A stretch of DNA of 64,000 nt from Streptomyces sp. 150FB. GTDB taxonomy: Bacteria > Actinomycetota > Actinomycetes > Streptomycetales > Streptomycetaceae. Positions 1 through 10,800 of this stretch are shown in pieces (position 1 is the stretch's first letter; the number at the start of each line of letters is the position of its first letter). Under the pieces are notes generated by a model. It had not been told where the DNA came from and made no database searches. It saw nothing but the letters and a program-made list of their open reading frames with translations. Position numbers and translations under genes: made by a program. The stretch lies in contig NZ_JTHL01000001.1 of assembly GCF_000818195.1 (NCBI RefSeq), positions 5,541,380 to 5,605,379 of the forward strand, in the 5' to 3' direction.

Positions 1-3000
1 AAGATCACCGTGCTCGCCAGCCGCAGCCCGGTCACACCGTTCAGCCGGTTCCGCAGCTCCACCGCCATCATCGAATCGAAGCCCAGCTCACGGAACGAAG
101 CCTCGACCTCGACGTCCTGGGGCTCGGCCGCGCCGAGCACGATGCCGACGTGGAGACGGACCAGGTCCAGCGCCGCGCCCTGGCTCGCGCTCTCGGTGAG
201 CGCGGCCCACTGCTCGCGCAGCGGGATCTCCCGCGTACCGGGGTCGTTCTCGACAGTCTCCGCGGGGTCGGCCGCGCGTGCGGCGGAGACCACCGGCTCG
301 GTCCTGGCCTCCGGCGCGTCCAGCCAGAACCGGCGGCGCTGGAAGGCGTACGTGGGCAGCGCGACCCGCCTGGCGCCGGAGCCCGCGAAGGCCGCCGACC
401 AGTCGGCGTCGACGCCGTGCACCGAGGCCTCGGCCAGTGCGGTGAGCATGCGGTCGAGCCCGCCCTCGCCGCGTCGCAGGGAGCCGACCACGAGCGCCGT
501 GCCGTCGGAGTCCTCGACGGTCTCCTGGATGCCGGCCGCGAGGATGGGATGCGGGCTGACCTCGATGAACGTTGCGTGGCCCGCCTGCGCGAGCGCCCGT
601 ACGGCCGGCTCGAACCCGACCGTACGCCGGGAGTTGCGGTACCAGTACTCGGCGTCGAGTTCCGTGGTGTCGAGCCACCGGCCCTCGACCGTGGAGTAGA
701 ACGGCACTCGCGCGGAGGTGGGCGTCACGGTGCCCAGCCGGTCGAGCAGCGGCTCGCGGATCCGCTCCACGTGCGCCGAGTGCCCGGCGCAGTCGATGGG
801 CAGCAGGCGTACGCGGATGTTCTCGCTCTCGCACCGGGCGATCAACTCGTGAAGCGCCGGTACGTCACCGGAGACGGTGACGGCACGCGGGCCGTTGACG
901 GCAGCGATCGACAGCCGGTCAGCCCACGGCGCGAGCAGCCGCTCCACCTCGGTGGCGGGCAGGGCGACGGAGGCCATCCCGCCGGTCCCGGCGAGCAGGG
1001 CGAACGCCTGGCTGCGCAGCGCGACCACGCGCGCCGCCTCCTCCAGCGACAGCGCGCCGGCCACGTGCGCGGCGGCGATCTCGCCCTGCGAGTGGCCCAC
1101 AACGGCGCCCGGTTCGACGCCGTACGACCGCCACAGTCCCGCGAGCGAGACCATCACCGCGAACAGAACCGGGTGCACCACGTCGAGCCGGTCGAGGGAC
1201 AGCTCGGGGGAGCTCTCGCTGCCGCCGCGCAGCACATGCGTGAGCGACCAGGGCACATGCGGTGCGAGTGCCTGCTCGCAGCGGCGGATGTGCTCGGCGA
1301 ACAGCGGTGAGGTGTCCATGAGTTCGACGGCCATGCCGACCCACTGCGACCCCTGGCCGGGGAAGACGAAGACCGGGCGGCCCGCCGTGCGGGAGGCCAC
1401 GCCCTCGATGAGTCCGACGGCGGGGCGCCCCGCCGCCAGGGCCGTCAGACGGGTACGGAAGTCCTCGGCCGTGTTGCCCAGCAGGACGGCGCGGTGCGGG
1501 AAGGCGGTACGGGTGGTGGCCAGCGAGTGGCCGACGTCGACGGGGGACACCTCGTCGTCCGGCCGGGCGAGCAGTGCCTCGGCCTGGCCGCGCAGGGCGC
1601 CCTCGGTCCTGGCCGAGATCACCCACGGCACGGGACCGGACAGAGCGGGCTCCGGACGGTCCGCTTCGGCGGCGGCGTCGGCGGCGGCGCGCCAGTCCTC
1701 CAGTACGACATGGCAGTTGGTGCCGCCGACGCCGAAGGAGCTGACGCCGGCGACCAGCGGGCGGTCGTCGCGTGGCCAGGGGCCGTTCTCCGTACGTACC
1801 TTCAGCCGCAGCTCCGCCAGCGGGATCGCCGGGTTGGGCGTGGCGAAGTGCAGGCTCGGGGGGAGTTCGCGCTGCTTGATCGCGAGCGCGGTCTTGATGA
1901 GACCGGCGATGCCGGCCGCGCCCTCCAGGTGGCCGATGTTGGTCTTGACCGACCCGACCAGCAGCGGATCCTCGTCCGTACGGGCCGTGCCGAGCACCTC
2001 GCCGAGCGCGGCGGCCTCGATCGGGTCGCCGACCCGCGTGCCGGTGCCGTGCAGTTCGACGTACTGCACGTCCTCGGGGCGCACGCCGGCGTTCTCGTAG
2101 GCGTGGCGCAGGAGTTCGGCCTGGGCTTCGCGGCTGGGGGTGGTGAGGCTGTCGCCGCCGCCGTCGTTGTTGATCGCACTGCCGCGGATCACGCAGTGGA
2201 TCCGGTCGCCGTCGGCCACCGCGTCGGACAGGCGCTTGAGCAGGACGAGGCCGCCGCCCTCGCCGCGCACGATGCCGTTGGCCCGGCTGTCGAAGGTGAA
2301 GCACCGGCCGTCCGGCGACAGGGCGCCGAACTCCGCGACGCTGGCGGCGCTTTCGGGTACGAGGTCCAGGTTGACGCCACCCGCGATGGCGAGGCTGGAC
2401 TCACCGCCGCGCAGGCTCGCGCAGGCCAGGTGGACGGCGGTGAGCGAGGACGACTGACCGCTGTCCACGGTCAGGCTCGGGCCGCGCAGACCCAGCACGT
2501 ACGACAGGCGGTTGGCGATGATGCCGCGCTGGAGGCCGGTCATGGTGTGCTGGGTGATGCCGGCGATGCCCCGGCGGTGCGCCAGCGTCGCGTAGTCGTC
2601 CCAGATCGCGCCGACGAAGATGCCCACAGCCGTGCCGCGCAGGGTGTCCGGCAGGATGCCGGCGTCCTCCAGCGCCTCCCAGCCGAGTTCCAGGGCCAGC
2701 CGCTGCTGCGGGTCCATGGCGACGGCCTCCCGCGGGGAGATGCCGAAGAAGGCGGGGTCGAACTGGTCGGCCCCGTCCAGGAAGCCGCCCCACCGGGCCC
2801 CGGCCCGGCCGGGTCCGTACGTCTCCTGGCCCTCCTGGCCCTCCCCGCCCTCCTGGCCTTCCTGGCTCTCCTGGTCCGCCTGGTCCGCCTGGCCGGTGTA
2901 CTCCCGCGCGTCCCAGCGGTCCGCGGGTACTTCTTTGACGGCGTCGACACCGTCGCGCAGCAGCCGGGCGAACGCGTCGGGGGCGGCCGCGAGGGGCAGC

Positions 3001-3083
3001 CGGCAGGCCATGCCTATGACAGCGACGGCGTCGGCGGGGATCTCGGACGTGGGCCGGACGTGGGCCTGGGAGGAATTTCGCAT
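1..3083 (-). CDS. Modular type I polyketide synthase, loading module KSQ-AT-ACP (5' part; runs off the left edge)
   Basis: The first 1,027 codons of a giant synthase are visible. The N-terminus has the ketosynthase start VIGMACRLP. The active-site motif reads [14 protein letters not shown], so Gln210 replaces the nucleophilic Cys; the two KS histidines ([17 protein letters not shown]) are kept. In this family a KSQ domain decarboxylates the extender on the ACP to make the starter unit. An acyltransferase follows ([14 protein letters not shown] with Ser665). Its specificity motif reads CAGH rather than HAFH (malonyl) or YASH (methylmalonyl), so the substrate is uncertain. An ACP ends the visible part ([11 protein letters not shown], Ser1004). 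The KS carries an unusual Gln/Glu/Gly-rich insert around residues 63-85. The gene lies 61 bp downstream of the acyl-CoA oxidase-like gene and is probably co-transcribed with it. Confidence 0.93.
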   Translation of the reverse strand, partial: MRNSSQAHVRPTSEIPADAVAVIGMACRLPLAAAPDAFARLLRDGVDAVKEVPADRWDAREYTGQADQADQESQEGQEGGEGQEGQETYGPGRAGARWGGFLDGADQFDPAFFGISPREAVAMDPQQRLALELGWEALEDAGILPDTLRGTAVGIFVGAIWDDYATLAHRRGIAGITQHTMTGLQRGIIANRLSYVLGLRGPSLTVDSGQSSSLTAVHLACASLRGGESSLAIAGGVNLDLVPESAASVAEFGALSPDGRCFTFDSRANGIVRGEGGGLVLLKRLSDAVADGDRIHCVIRGSAINNDGGGDSLTTPSREAQAELLRHAYENAGVRPEDVQYVELHGTGTRVGDPIEAAALGEVLGTARTDEDPLLVGSVKTNIGHLEGAAGIAGLIKTALAIKQRELPPSLHFATPNPAIPLAELRLKVRTENGPWPRDDRPLVAGVSSFGVGGTNCHVVLEDWRAAADAAAEADRPEPALSGPVPWVISARTEGALRGQAEALLARPDDEVSPVDVGHSLATTRTAFPHRAVLLGNTAEDFRTRLTALAAGRPAVGLIEGVASRTAGRPVFVFPGQGSQWVGMAVELMDTSPLFAEHIRRCEQALAPHVPWSLTHVLRGGSESSPELSLDRLDVVHPVLFAVMVSLAGLWRSYGVEPGAVVGHSQGEIAAAHVAGALSLEEAARVVALRSQAFALLAGTGGMASVALPATEVERLLAPWADRLSIAAVNGPRAVTVSGDVPALHELIARCESENIRVRLLPIDCAGHSAHVERIREPLLDRLGTVTPTSARVPFYSTVEGRWLDTTELDAEYWYRNSRRTVGFEPAVRALAQAGHATFIEVSPHPILAAGIQETVEDSDGTALVVGSLRRGEGGLDRMLTALAEASVHGVDADWSAAFAGSGARRVALPTYAFQRRRFWLDAPEARTEPVVSAARAADPAETVENDPGTREIPLREQWAALTESASQGAALDLVRLHVGIVLGAAEPQDVEVEASFRELGFDSMMAVELRNRLNGVTGLRLASTVI

Positions 3084-3144
3084 AGTGCCGCAAACCTTCC
3101 GAGCAGGGCAGGTTCAAGAGAGGTGGAGCGGGTGCCTGTCCCGG

Positions 3145-4989
3145 TTACACGGGGTCGGCGAACTCGGCCTTGGTGAAGGCGGTCGCGTAGTCGGCGTGCG
3201 CGATCGGCGCGCCGACCAGGTCGTACGGCACGTCCAACGCGTCCGCCAGCTCCAGGGCGTGCGGGGCCAGGTCCGCGCAGACCTCGTTGAGGAGGGTCGG
3301 CAGGGCGCTGGCCTCGTCGGCGGTGAGCAGGCCCTCGGCGAGGTACCAGCCGCTGTGCGCGGAGATCTCGCCCAGCAGATGCAGGGAGCACACGTCGCGG
3401 GCGAGGCGCCGCGCTTTGGCGTCGGGCAGCGCGCCGGTCTCGGCGATGACGAGGTCCACCAGCAGACGCAGGGCGTGGGCCTCGGCCATCTGCTCGGCCA
3501 GCTCGAAGCGGTCGTTCCAGACGTCGAACTCGCCGAGTCCCTCGGCCCTGGCCGCGCCGAGTTCGGCCACCAGCCGTTCGTGCAGCCGCCGTTCCCTGGC
3601 GCCGGTCAGCGCCTGCCACAGGGCCGGGTCCCGCAGGTCACGCGGGTCCTGCTCCTGCGTGGCGGACGGTTCGTCGGCGGCCGGCGCGTCGGCGGGCGGC
3701 GTGTAGTCCAGGCCGAGGGCCAGGGTCCAGGCCGCGTTGAGGTAGAGGACCTGGGTGCTCAGCCCGGCCGCGTTGAAGGCGTGGGCCAGCCCCTGATAGT
3801 CCAGGAAGCGGTTCTGCGGACTGAAGCCGAGGACGCCCGACGCGGCGCGAGAGGCCGAGGTGACGCGCTCGGCGAGCTGGTCGATCACGGCCTTCAGGGT
3901 GAAGAGCGTACGGATCTCGCCGGCGCCGCGCCCGACCGGCTCGGGGCCGGAGACCGACTTCGCCGCCATCGCGGCCAGGTAGGCGGCGGACAGGGCACCG
4001 AACAGCGTGCGCTGCTGGTTGCGGTAGCGGATCACCGGCATGGGGTCGGCGAATCCCGCGAACGTGCCGTTGGTGTACCGCGTATGGGCGTGCCGGACGG
4101 CGACGGCGGCGCTGGCCCGGGTGACGGCGGCCAGACCGACGGCGGCCACCTCCCACACGTACCGGATCAGCCGGGAGGCCTGCCGGGAGCGCATCGCGGG
4201 GTTGCTCAGGGCGTCGGTGAATGCGCCGTCCGCGTCGATGGAGGCGGAGTCCCGCAGCCAGTAGCGGTGCGGAAGGCGCACGCCCTGGAAGGAGACCGTC
4301 GCCCAGTCGAGGGGGAGGATCGCCGCCGAGTCCTGCGGTTCGATCACCACGCCCGGGTACGGGCCCGCGGCGTCCCTGAGCGGTACGACGAAGCAGAACA
4401 GCCCGCGGTCCTGCTCGGCGACGACGAGCTTGGCGGTGACGATGCCGACCCGGGCCACGCCCGGACACCCCACGCTCGGCGGGTACTTGACGGCTTCCGG
4501 TCCGGGCGTGGTCAGCACGAACTCGCGGGTGGCCGGGTCGTAGACCGCTTCGGTGCGTACGGCGGCGTTGCTGTTGCCGTGGCCCAGTTCGGTCATCAGC
4601 AGGGCGCCCACCACGTCCGTGGACGCGAGCTGCGCGAGGACGTCGCCGAGGTCGTCCCGGTCGGCGCCGAACTCCAGTATCGAGCCGACGGTGGTGCAGT
4701 GGTGCAGGAAGAAGGCGTAGAAGAGGGACGGATCGGCGAGGGCGACCCATTCCAGCAGCGGGAAGAGCAGGCCCCGCTGCTGAAGGAGGGGTGTGCCGGT
4801 CTCCACGTGGTCGTTGATGTGCCGGAGCCGCTGGTAGGTGAGCGCGTAGCGGTCCTGGTCGGCCAGGCCGGACGGCCTGGCGAAGAGGTCCGGCGAGAAG
4901 ATCCCCTCCAAGTGCGGCAGCGTCTCCCGGTAGGAGTCGCCGTGCACCAGCGAGGACAGGGCGTCGCGAAGTGAGTCGCCTGATTCCAT
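3145..4989 (-). CDS. Acyl-CoA oxidase/dehydrogenase-like flavoenzyme
   Basis: A 614-residue protein with the all-alpha/beta-barrel/all-alpha plan of acyl-CoA oxidases: an N-terminal helical part, a central strand-rich part with GALLMTELGHGNSNAA (the FAD/substrate-contact region of the family) and a long helical C-terminal half. The family makes alpha,beta-unsaturated acyl thioesters using FAD. The start at 4989 is chosen because it begins MESGDSLRD after a purine-rich ACGGGGAA; an in-frame start at 5055 would add 22 residues of non-family character. It precedes the PKS gene by 61 bp on the same strand, so it may prepare or oxidise an acyl precursor or intermediate for the polyketide. The exact substrate cannot be read from the sequence. 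Confidence 0.8.
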   Translation of the reverse strand: MESGDSLRDALSSLVHGDSYRETLPHLEGIFSPDLFARPSGLADQDRYALTYQRLRHINDHVETGTPLLQQRGLLFPLLEWVALADPSLFYAFFLHHCTTVGSILEFGADRDDLGDVLAQLASTDVVGALLMTELGHGNSNAAVRTEAVYDPATREFVLTTPGPEAVKYPPSVGCPGVARVGIVTAKLVVAEQDRGLFCFVVPLRDAAGPYPGVVIEPQDSAAILPLDWATVSFQGVRLPHRYWLRDSASIDADGAFTDALSNPAMRSRQASRLIRYVWEVAAVGLAAVTRASAAVAVRHAHTRYTNGTFAGFADPMPVIRYRNQQRTLFGALSAAYLAAMAAKSVSGPEPVGRGAGEIRTLFTLKAVIDQLAERVTSASRAASGVLGFSPQNRFLDYQGLAHAFNAAGLSTQVLYLNAAWTLALGLDYTPPADAPAADEPSATQEQDPRDLRDPALWQALTGARERRLHERLVAELGAARAEGLGEFDVWNDRFELAEQMAEAHALRLLVDLVIAETGALPDAKARRLARDVCSLHLLGEISAHSGWYLAEGLLTADEASALPTLLNEVCADLAPHALELADALDVPYDLVGAPIAHADYATAFTKAEFADPV

Positions 4990-5233
4990 GGTGTTGTTCC
5001 CCGTTGCGTATTCGTTGTCGCGTATGCGTGGTCGGTGGCTGAGAGGGCCGCGCACGCGGGTGAATACGCAGTCGCGCGCACGGCGGATCGGGATCAGGGC
5101 ATGGATGGCGCCCGCGGTGGTCGAATGCGGGCGTCCCAGCGGGCTGCCCGGGCGGCTGTGACCGGGCGGCGAGGCTGGCGGTGTGAGAGGTGGTGGGAGA
5201 GGTGGGACGGAGATGGAACGGGTTCCGCCCCGC

Positions 5234-5265
5234 GAAGTGATCAGTCGTGGAAGTGATCAGTCGTG
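5234..5265. repeat. Perfect tandem 2 x 16 bp repeat containing TGATCA
   Basis: The unit GAAGTGATCAGTCGTG occurs twice head to tail (5234-5249, 5250-5265). Each unit contains the palindrome TGATCA. The pair lies upstream of the acyl-CoA oxidase/PKS transcription unit and overlaps the 3' end of the decayed lipoamide dehydrogenase gene. It may be a small local duplication or a pair of binding sites; nothing in the sequence decides. Confidence 0.6.
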
Positions 5266-5784
5266 CGCGTGCAGGGGCTTCCCTGTGAGCGCCGGATGGG
5301 CTTGGCCCATGCTCTTGGTCCGAGTGGGACATGCGTGGATCGGCTGAGCCGTCTCGTCCGGCGACGCGTCGCCTTCCGCGAAGCCGGCGGCTTCACCTTC
5401 CGCGAAGCCGGCGGCTTCACCGCCAAGACCGGCCGAAAGCGGTCGACGTCCCATGCCCAGCTCGATGTTGACGCCTCGTCGGCGAATGGCTCGTTCGAGC
5501 TGCCGTGAGGAGTCCTCGTCCTCCATGGGCACCAGGTGCGGCAGTGCCTCGACGATGGTCACCGCGCCCGTGTGCGGCGGGGCCTCGGTCGGAATACAGC
5601 CCTGGTGCGGGCAGGTGTCCCGTAGCTCCGTCTTCTCGGCCGGCGCCACAGAAAGGCCCTGACCGGCGGCGCGGAGAGCGGCCGCGTACCCGCCCGATCC
5701 GCCCCCGCGGATCAATAAGTCGTACGAATTCCCCGTATGGTTGAACACGCCCCTCGTCCCCCTAACGTGCCGCTCCGTTACCAC
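5257..5784 (-). pseudogene. Decayed dihydrolipoamide dehydrogenase with internal deletion
   Basis: The 175-codon frame begins like a lipoamide dehydrogenase ([20 protein letters not shown]), with a damaged redox-Cys region TCPHQGCIPTEA; both Cys remain and the usual PTKA lysine is Glu. It then jumps directly to part of the NAD-binding domain (VTIVEALPHLVPMEDEDSS) and loses all homology soon after. At least 100 residues are missing from the middle and about 250 from the C-terminus, including the dimer-interface His-Glu pair. The tail contains a tandem 24-bp repeat (5374-5397, 5398-5421) giving GEAAGFAE twice. A true Lpd is 460-470 residues, so this cannot be active. It is divergent from the intact lpd gene at 5998. 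Confidence 0.8.
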
Positions 5785-5997
5785 CCGCGACCTTTTGAGT
5801 CACGATGCGTTCAGATTCCGTCACAGCGAAACAATGTCTATCACGCTAGCGGAGGGGTCGGTTCACGAACGGGCGTGTCCAATATCACACTGGGTCAGCC
5901 GGTGGAGGCCGGAAGCCCAATCTGGCCAACTATGGGCGGTCAAAGCCCGGTTCGGCGGCTTGCGCGGGGCCCCCGGTCGGACGAAGATCGAGGCTTT

Positions 5998-7398
5998 GTG
6001 AGCCAACATTTTGATGTCCTCGTTCTGGGAGCGGGCCCCGGCGGCTACACCGCGGCGATCCGCAGCACGCAACTCGGTCTCTCCGCCGCGGTGGTCGAGG
6101 AGCGGTATTGGGGAGGCATCTGCCTCAACGTCGGCTGCATCCCCTCAAAGGCCTTGTTGCGCAACGCCGAGATGGTGCAGTTCGTCACGAACGAAGCCAA
6201 GGCGTACGGGATCTCGGTGGGCGATGAGGTCTCCGCGGACTACGGGCCCGCCTACCAGCGCAGCCGCAAGGTCGCCGACGGCCGGGTCAGGGGCGTTCAC
6301 TACCTGATGAAGAAGAACGCCATCACCCAGTTCGACGGGCGCGGCGCCTTCACCGGCGACCACAGCCTGGAGGTGACGTACCCGGACGGCCGCACCGAGA
6401 CGCTGACCTTCGGTCACTGCATCATCGCGACCGGCGCGACTCCCCGGCTGCTCCCCGGCACCGCCCTGTCGGAGCGCGTGGTCACCTACGAGAGCCAGAT
6501 CCTCAGCGAGACGCTGCCGGGCAGCATCGTCATCGCCGGCGCGGGCGCGATCGGCGTGGAGTTCGCCTACGTACTGCGCAGCTACGGCGTCGAGGTGACC
6601 ATCGTGGAATTCCTCGACCGCATGGTCCCGCTGGAGGACGAGGAGATCTCCAAGGAACTGCTCAAGCACTACCGCAAGCTCGGCATCGAGGTCCTCACCG
6701 GCACCGCGGTCGAAAGCATCGACGACTCCGGCCCGCGTGTCCACGTGACCGTCAACAAGGGCGGCGAGCGCCGGACGCTGGAGACGGACAAGGTCCTCCA
6801 GGCCATCGGCTTCGCCCCGAACGTCCAGGCTTACGGCCTGGAGAACACCGGAGTCGCCCTCACCGAGCGCGGCGCCATCGACGTCGACGGACGGTGCCGC
6901 ACCAATGTGCCGCACATCTTCGCGATCGGGGACGTCACGGCCAAGCTGATGCTGGCGCATGCCGCGGAGGCCATGGGCATCGTGGCCGCGGAAACCATCG
7001 CCGACGTGGAAACCATGGAGTTGAACTACACCATGATCCCGCGGGCCACCTTCTGCCAGCCGCAGGTGGCCAGCTTCGGCTGGACGGAGGCCCAGGCGCG
7101 CGACAAGGGATTCGACGTCAAGGTGGTCAAGTTCCCCTTCGCCGCCAACGGCAAGGCGCAGGGCCTGGGACATCCGGCCGGCTTCGTCAAGATCATCAGC
7201 GACGGCACCCACGGCGAACTGCTCGGCGCACACCTCATCGGCCCCGAGGTCACCGAACTCCTCCCGGAACTGACGCTGGCCCAGCAGTGGGACCTGACCG
7301 TCCACGAGATCGCCCGTAACGTCCACGCACACCCCACACTCGGCGAGGCGGTCAAGGAGGCCATCCACGGCTTGGCCGGCCACATGATCAACATGTAG
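5998..7398 (+). CDS. lpd: Dihydrolipoyl dehydrogenase (E3)
   Basis: A 466-residue flavoprotein disulfide reductase. It has the FAD-binding motif [11 protein letters not shown], the redox pair [14 protein letters not shown], the NAD-binding motif [12 protein letters not shown], the second FAD motif FAIGDVTAK, and the C-terminal [13 protein letters not shown] with the catalytic His and Glu. It reoxidises dihydrolipoyl groups of 2-oxoacid dehydrogenase complexes with NAD+. GTG 5998 is chosen: it has an upstream CGAGG and gives the usual family length, while the frame is open further upstream without homology. It is divergent from the decayed lpd copy and sits apart from any E1/E2 genes, next to a PKS locus; a role in supplying acyl precursors is only a guess. 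Confidence 0.95.
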   Translation: MSQHFDVLVLGAGPGGYTAAIRSTQLGLSAAVVEERYWGGICLNVGCIPSKALLRNAEMVQFVTNEAKAYGISVGDEVSADYGPAYQRSRKVADGRVRGVHYLMKKNAITQFDGRGAFTGDHSLEVTYPDGRTETLTFGHCIIATGATPRLLPGTALSERVVTYESQILSETLPGSIVIAGAGAIGVEFAYVLRSYGVEVTIVEFLDRMVPLEDEEISKELLKHYRKLGIEVLTGTAVESIDDSGPRVHVTVNKGGERRTLETDKVLQAIGFAPNVQAYGLENTGVALTERGAIDVDGRCRTNVPHIFAIGDVTAKLMLAHAAEAMGIVAAETIADVETMELNYTMIPRATFCQPQVASFGWTEAQARDKGFDVKVVKFPFAANGKAQGLGHPAGFVKIISDGTHGELLGAHLIGPEVTELLPELTLAQQWDLTVHEIARNVHAHPTLGEAVKEAIHGLAGHMINM

Positions 7399-7437
7399 CC
7401 GAACGAGGACGAGCCGTACGCTCATCCGCGCGTCCAC

Positions 7438-7486
7438 CCCAGAACCCGGAACCCAGAACCCGGAACCCAGAACCCAGAACCCGGAA
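7438..7486. repeat. Seven tandem 7-bp units CCC(A/G)GAA
   Basis: Seven consecutive heptamers alternate between CCCAGAA and CCCGGAA directly downstream of lpd, about 40 bp after its stop codon. The array lies just left of the first att copy. It is a simple-sequence tract with no visible hairpin and may be a slippage product. Confidence 0.7.
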
Positions 7487-7516
7487 CGGCGCACAGCCGG
7501 GGGCCAAGTCCCCGGT

Positions 7517-7688
7517 TGTGCCCTTCAATGTGCCCGGGCGGCGTCCCGGGCATTCGGGCACAACTCATGAACGGCCTTTACGAAAACCAGGCCGCGACCG
7601 CGAAAACCCCCTGTCAGGGCCACACCAAACAGTACGGCTGATGCCCGCCTCGTGCAGTCGGTGACTGAAGTCCTGCCATTCGTGCGGC
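7517..7688. repeat. att-like copy A (oldest) with TGTGCC arm repeat
   Basis: Positions 7604-7688 are an 85-bp diverged copy of the sequence found at 14042-14127 and 38701-38786; I count about seven differences from the latter, including one deleted base. The sequence corresponds to the 3' end of the conserved gene at 38711-39148; on the minus strand it can still be read as a GHQPYCLVWP-like tail. About 70 bp to the left is TGTGCC-N6-TGTGCC (7517-7534), the same motif as in the 3' end of the resident integrase gene. The copy therefore marks an old element boundary, with integrase-type arm sequence on its left. Confidence 0.75.
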
Positions 7689-7850
7689 GATTGAAGGCGG
7701 TGGGCTGCTGACCTGGGGCTGACCTGGGGCTTCGTGGCGGGAATGTATGCCGAACGGAGCGTTCTCCTGGTTCATGACACCCCTGGATGCGAGACTCTGG
7801 TTACGCAGAATTGGCATGAACGCGCCGACGCATGACGGGGGTTGGGGATT

Positions 7851-10800
7851 GTGGCTGTCACGGTGCCGGATTGGGCTGACACTCTGCTGGATTTGATCGG
7901 GGTGTCGTGGCCGAACGTGGATGAGGACGCCTATCGGGACATGGCGGATTCGTTGCGGGAGTTCGCTGATGACATGGAGGACGACGGTCATCTGGCGAAC
8001 GGGCATGTGCAGCGGCTTCTTTCGTCGGGTCAGGGTGAGGCGCTGGATGCGCTGGAGCGGCACTGGGGGAAGGTGAAGGACAAGCACATCAAGGACATCG
8101 CGTCGGCGGCGCGGACCATCGCGGGGGCGTTGGACATCGCCGCGGGTGTGATTGAGGGGATGAAGGGTGCCGCGCTGGTTCAGCTCGGTTATCTGGCGAC
8201 GGAGGCGGGGATTTCGCTGTCGCTGATTCCGGTGACCGGTGGGCTGTCGATGCTGTTCGGTGCGGGGGCGATGCGGGCGACTCAGGAGGTCGTCAAGCGG
8301 CTGATCAAGGAGGCCGCCGAGGAGGCGGTGGGGTATGTCGTCTCGGCGATGACGGAGCCGGCGGTGTCGGCGCTGGAGAATCTCGCGGCTGATCTGGTGG
8401 TGCAGGTGGCGGCCGATGCCGCGGGGTTGCAGGACGGGGTGGACCTCGGGCAGGCGAAGAAGGCGGGCACGGACGGTTTCAAGGAGGGGGTGCAGGGGTC
8501 GAAGGACTCCCTGCGTCTGGCCTCGGCGGGCGGCGGCGGTGGGGGTGGTGCCGGTGGCGGAGCCGGGCCCGGTAAGAACGTGCATATCGAGCATGCGGAG
8601 CATGACCGGGCTTCGACCCGGATCAATGGTGTGAGTGTCAATATCCGTGGCAGGACGACCGGGAAGCTGACGAAGGCCAAGTCGCATCACAACCGTACGC
8701 GGGGGCGGGACAGTATCGCGGGTGCGATTGATCCGGTTGCCGACAAGGCGGTGGCGGCTCTGGAGAAGGCCGTGAAGGCCATGGGGGATCACGTCGGTGA
8801 GACCCTGCCCAAGGCGGTCAAGAGGATCTCGACGGAGCACAAGAAGACGGATGACGACATCCGTGACGGCCTGGACAAGATACGCACGCCCGACAAGGGC
8901 AAGCAGGAGCGCGGTGACGGTCCGCGCGGCAAGGAGCGCGACACGCGCACGCAGCCGGACTCCGTCTCGAACGTCAAGGACGACGCCCGGCGCAACAGCG
9001 TCTCCCTGGAGAAGACGGTCTGCAAGAACGATCCCGTGGACGTCGCCACCGGCGAGATGCTGCTGTCGCAGACCGACCTCTCCCTGCCCGGCGTGCTCCC
9101 ACTCGTCCTGCGCCGCACCCACGCCTCCGAGTACCGCTACGGCCGCTGGTTCGGGCGCAGTTGGGCATCGACCCTCGACGAGCGCATCGAGCTCGAGCCG
9201 GTCGGGGCCGGCGCGATCTGGCTGCGCGACGACGGTTCTCTCCTGGTCTACCCGCGGCTGCCTGTACCCGGCGGCGAGCCGGTTCTCCCTGTCGAGGGCG
9301 ACCGGCTGCCGCTCGTCCACGGCGGGCAGGACGGGGACAGGACCACGTACCGCGTTGTCGACCCGCACAGCGGGCTCGCCCGCGAGTTCACCGGCAGCCC
9401 GTACCGCACCTCGCCGGCCTTCTGGCTCAGCGAGTTGAGCGACCGCAACGACAACAGTGTCAGCTTCGCCCGCCGCCCCGACGGCGCGCCGATCGCGGTG
9501 CGACACACCGGCGGCTACACGGTCCAGCTCACCGCGGACGTCTCCCGTGTCACCTCGCTCGCCCTGCGCGCCCCCGAAGGCCCGGTCACCCACCTCACCT
9601 ACGGCTACGACGCGCTCGGCAACTTGACCGACCTGGGCAACGCGGCCGGTCTCCCGATGCGCTTCACGTACGACGCGGACGCCCGCATCACCTCCTGGAC
9701 CGACCGCAACCTGTCGACTTTCCAGTACGTGTACGACGTCGAAGGGCGCGTCATACGCACCGTCGGCCCCGACGGCTTCCTGTCGTCCACCTTCGCGTAC
9801 GGAGTCCACCCCGGGACCGGGCAGCGCGTCACCCGCTACACCGACTCCACCGGTGCCACCAGCGTCCTCCAGCTCAACGACCACCTCCAAGTCGTCGCGG
9901 AGACAGACCCGTTGGGCAACACGACCGTCCACACCTGGGACGCCCACGACCGCCCCCTCACCCGGACCGATCCGCTCGGCAACACCACTGAGCTGACATG
10001 GGAGGGGACGGGCAACCTCGCCGCCGTCCGCTTCCCGGACGGCACATCGGCCTCGGCCCGCTACGACGAACTCAACCTGCCGGTCGAGGTAACGGACGTG
10101 GCCGGTGCCGTATGGCGGCAGACCTTCGACGAGCTGGGCAACTGCACCAGCACGACATCCCCCGACGGTGCCGTCACGCGCTTCACCCACGACCGGACGG
10201 GAGCGGTGGCGAGCATCACGGACGCGCTGGGCTCCGTCGTCCATGTCCGCGCCGACCGGGCCGGACTGCCCGTAGAGATAACCGACGCCCGCTCCTCGAT
10301 CACCCGGGTCGAGCGGGACCACCAGGGCCGTCCCACGCGCATCCACGACGCCACCGGCGGCACCGAGCATTTCGAGTGGGACGTCGACGACCAACTGCTC
10401 ACGCGTACGGCGACCGACGGCAGTCGCGAGTCATGGAGCTGGGACGGCGAAGGCAATTGCCTCGCACACACCGACACGCAGGGCGGTGTGACGACCACCG
10501 AGTACGGCCCCTTCGACAAGCCGATCGCGCGCACCACCGCCGACGGGGCCCGCTACGAGATGCGCTACGACACCGAACTTCGCCTTCTCCACGTGACCAA
10601 CCCCCTCGACCAGGTCTGGAACTACACCTACGGCCCGGACGGACGGCTCCGCGCCGAGACCGACTTCGACGGCAGAGCGACCAGTTACACCTACGACAGC
10701 GCCGGACGCCTGACCGCGCGCGAAGCGTCGTCCGGCCGGAGCTTCAGCTATGCCTGGGACCCGATGGACCGTCTGATCGCCCAGCGGAACGGCGACATGG

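Noticed and set aside
919-2304. Minus-strand open frame inside the PKS gene
   Set aside because: Arg/Pro-rich shadow in another frame of the synthase, which is clearly coding in its own frame.
2454-2456. Sequencing error as cause of the missing KS cysteine
   Set aside because: The codon is CAG in a motif typical of KSQ loading domains at the protein's N-terminus, so a true Gln is more likely.
7438-7486. CRISPR-like array
   Set aside because: The units are 7 bp with no spacers.
7614-10394. Long minus-strand open frame (926 codons) opposite the toxin gene
   Set aside because: It is a product of codon bias on the other strand. It has no domain, and only its last codons have meaning as the copied att sequence.
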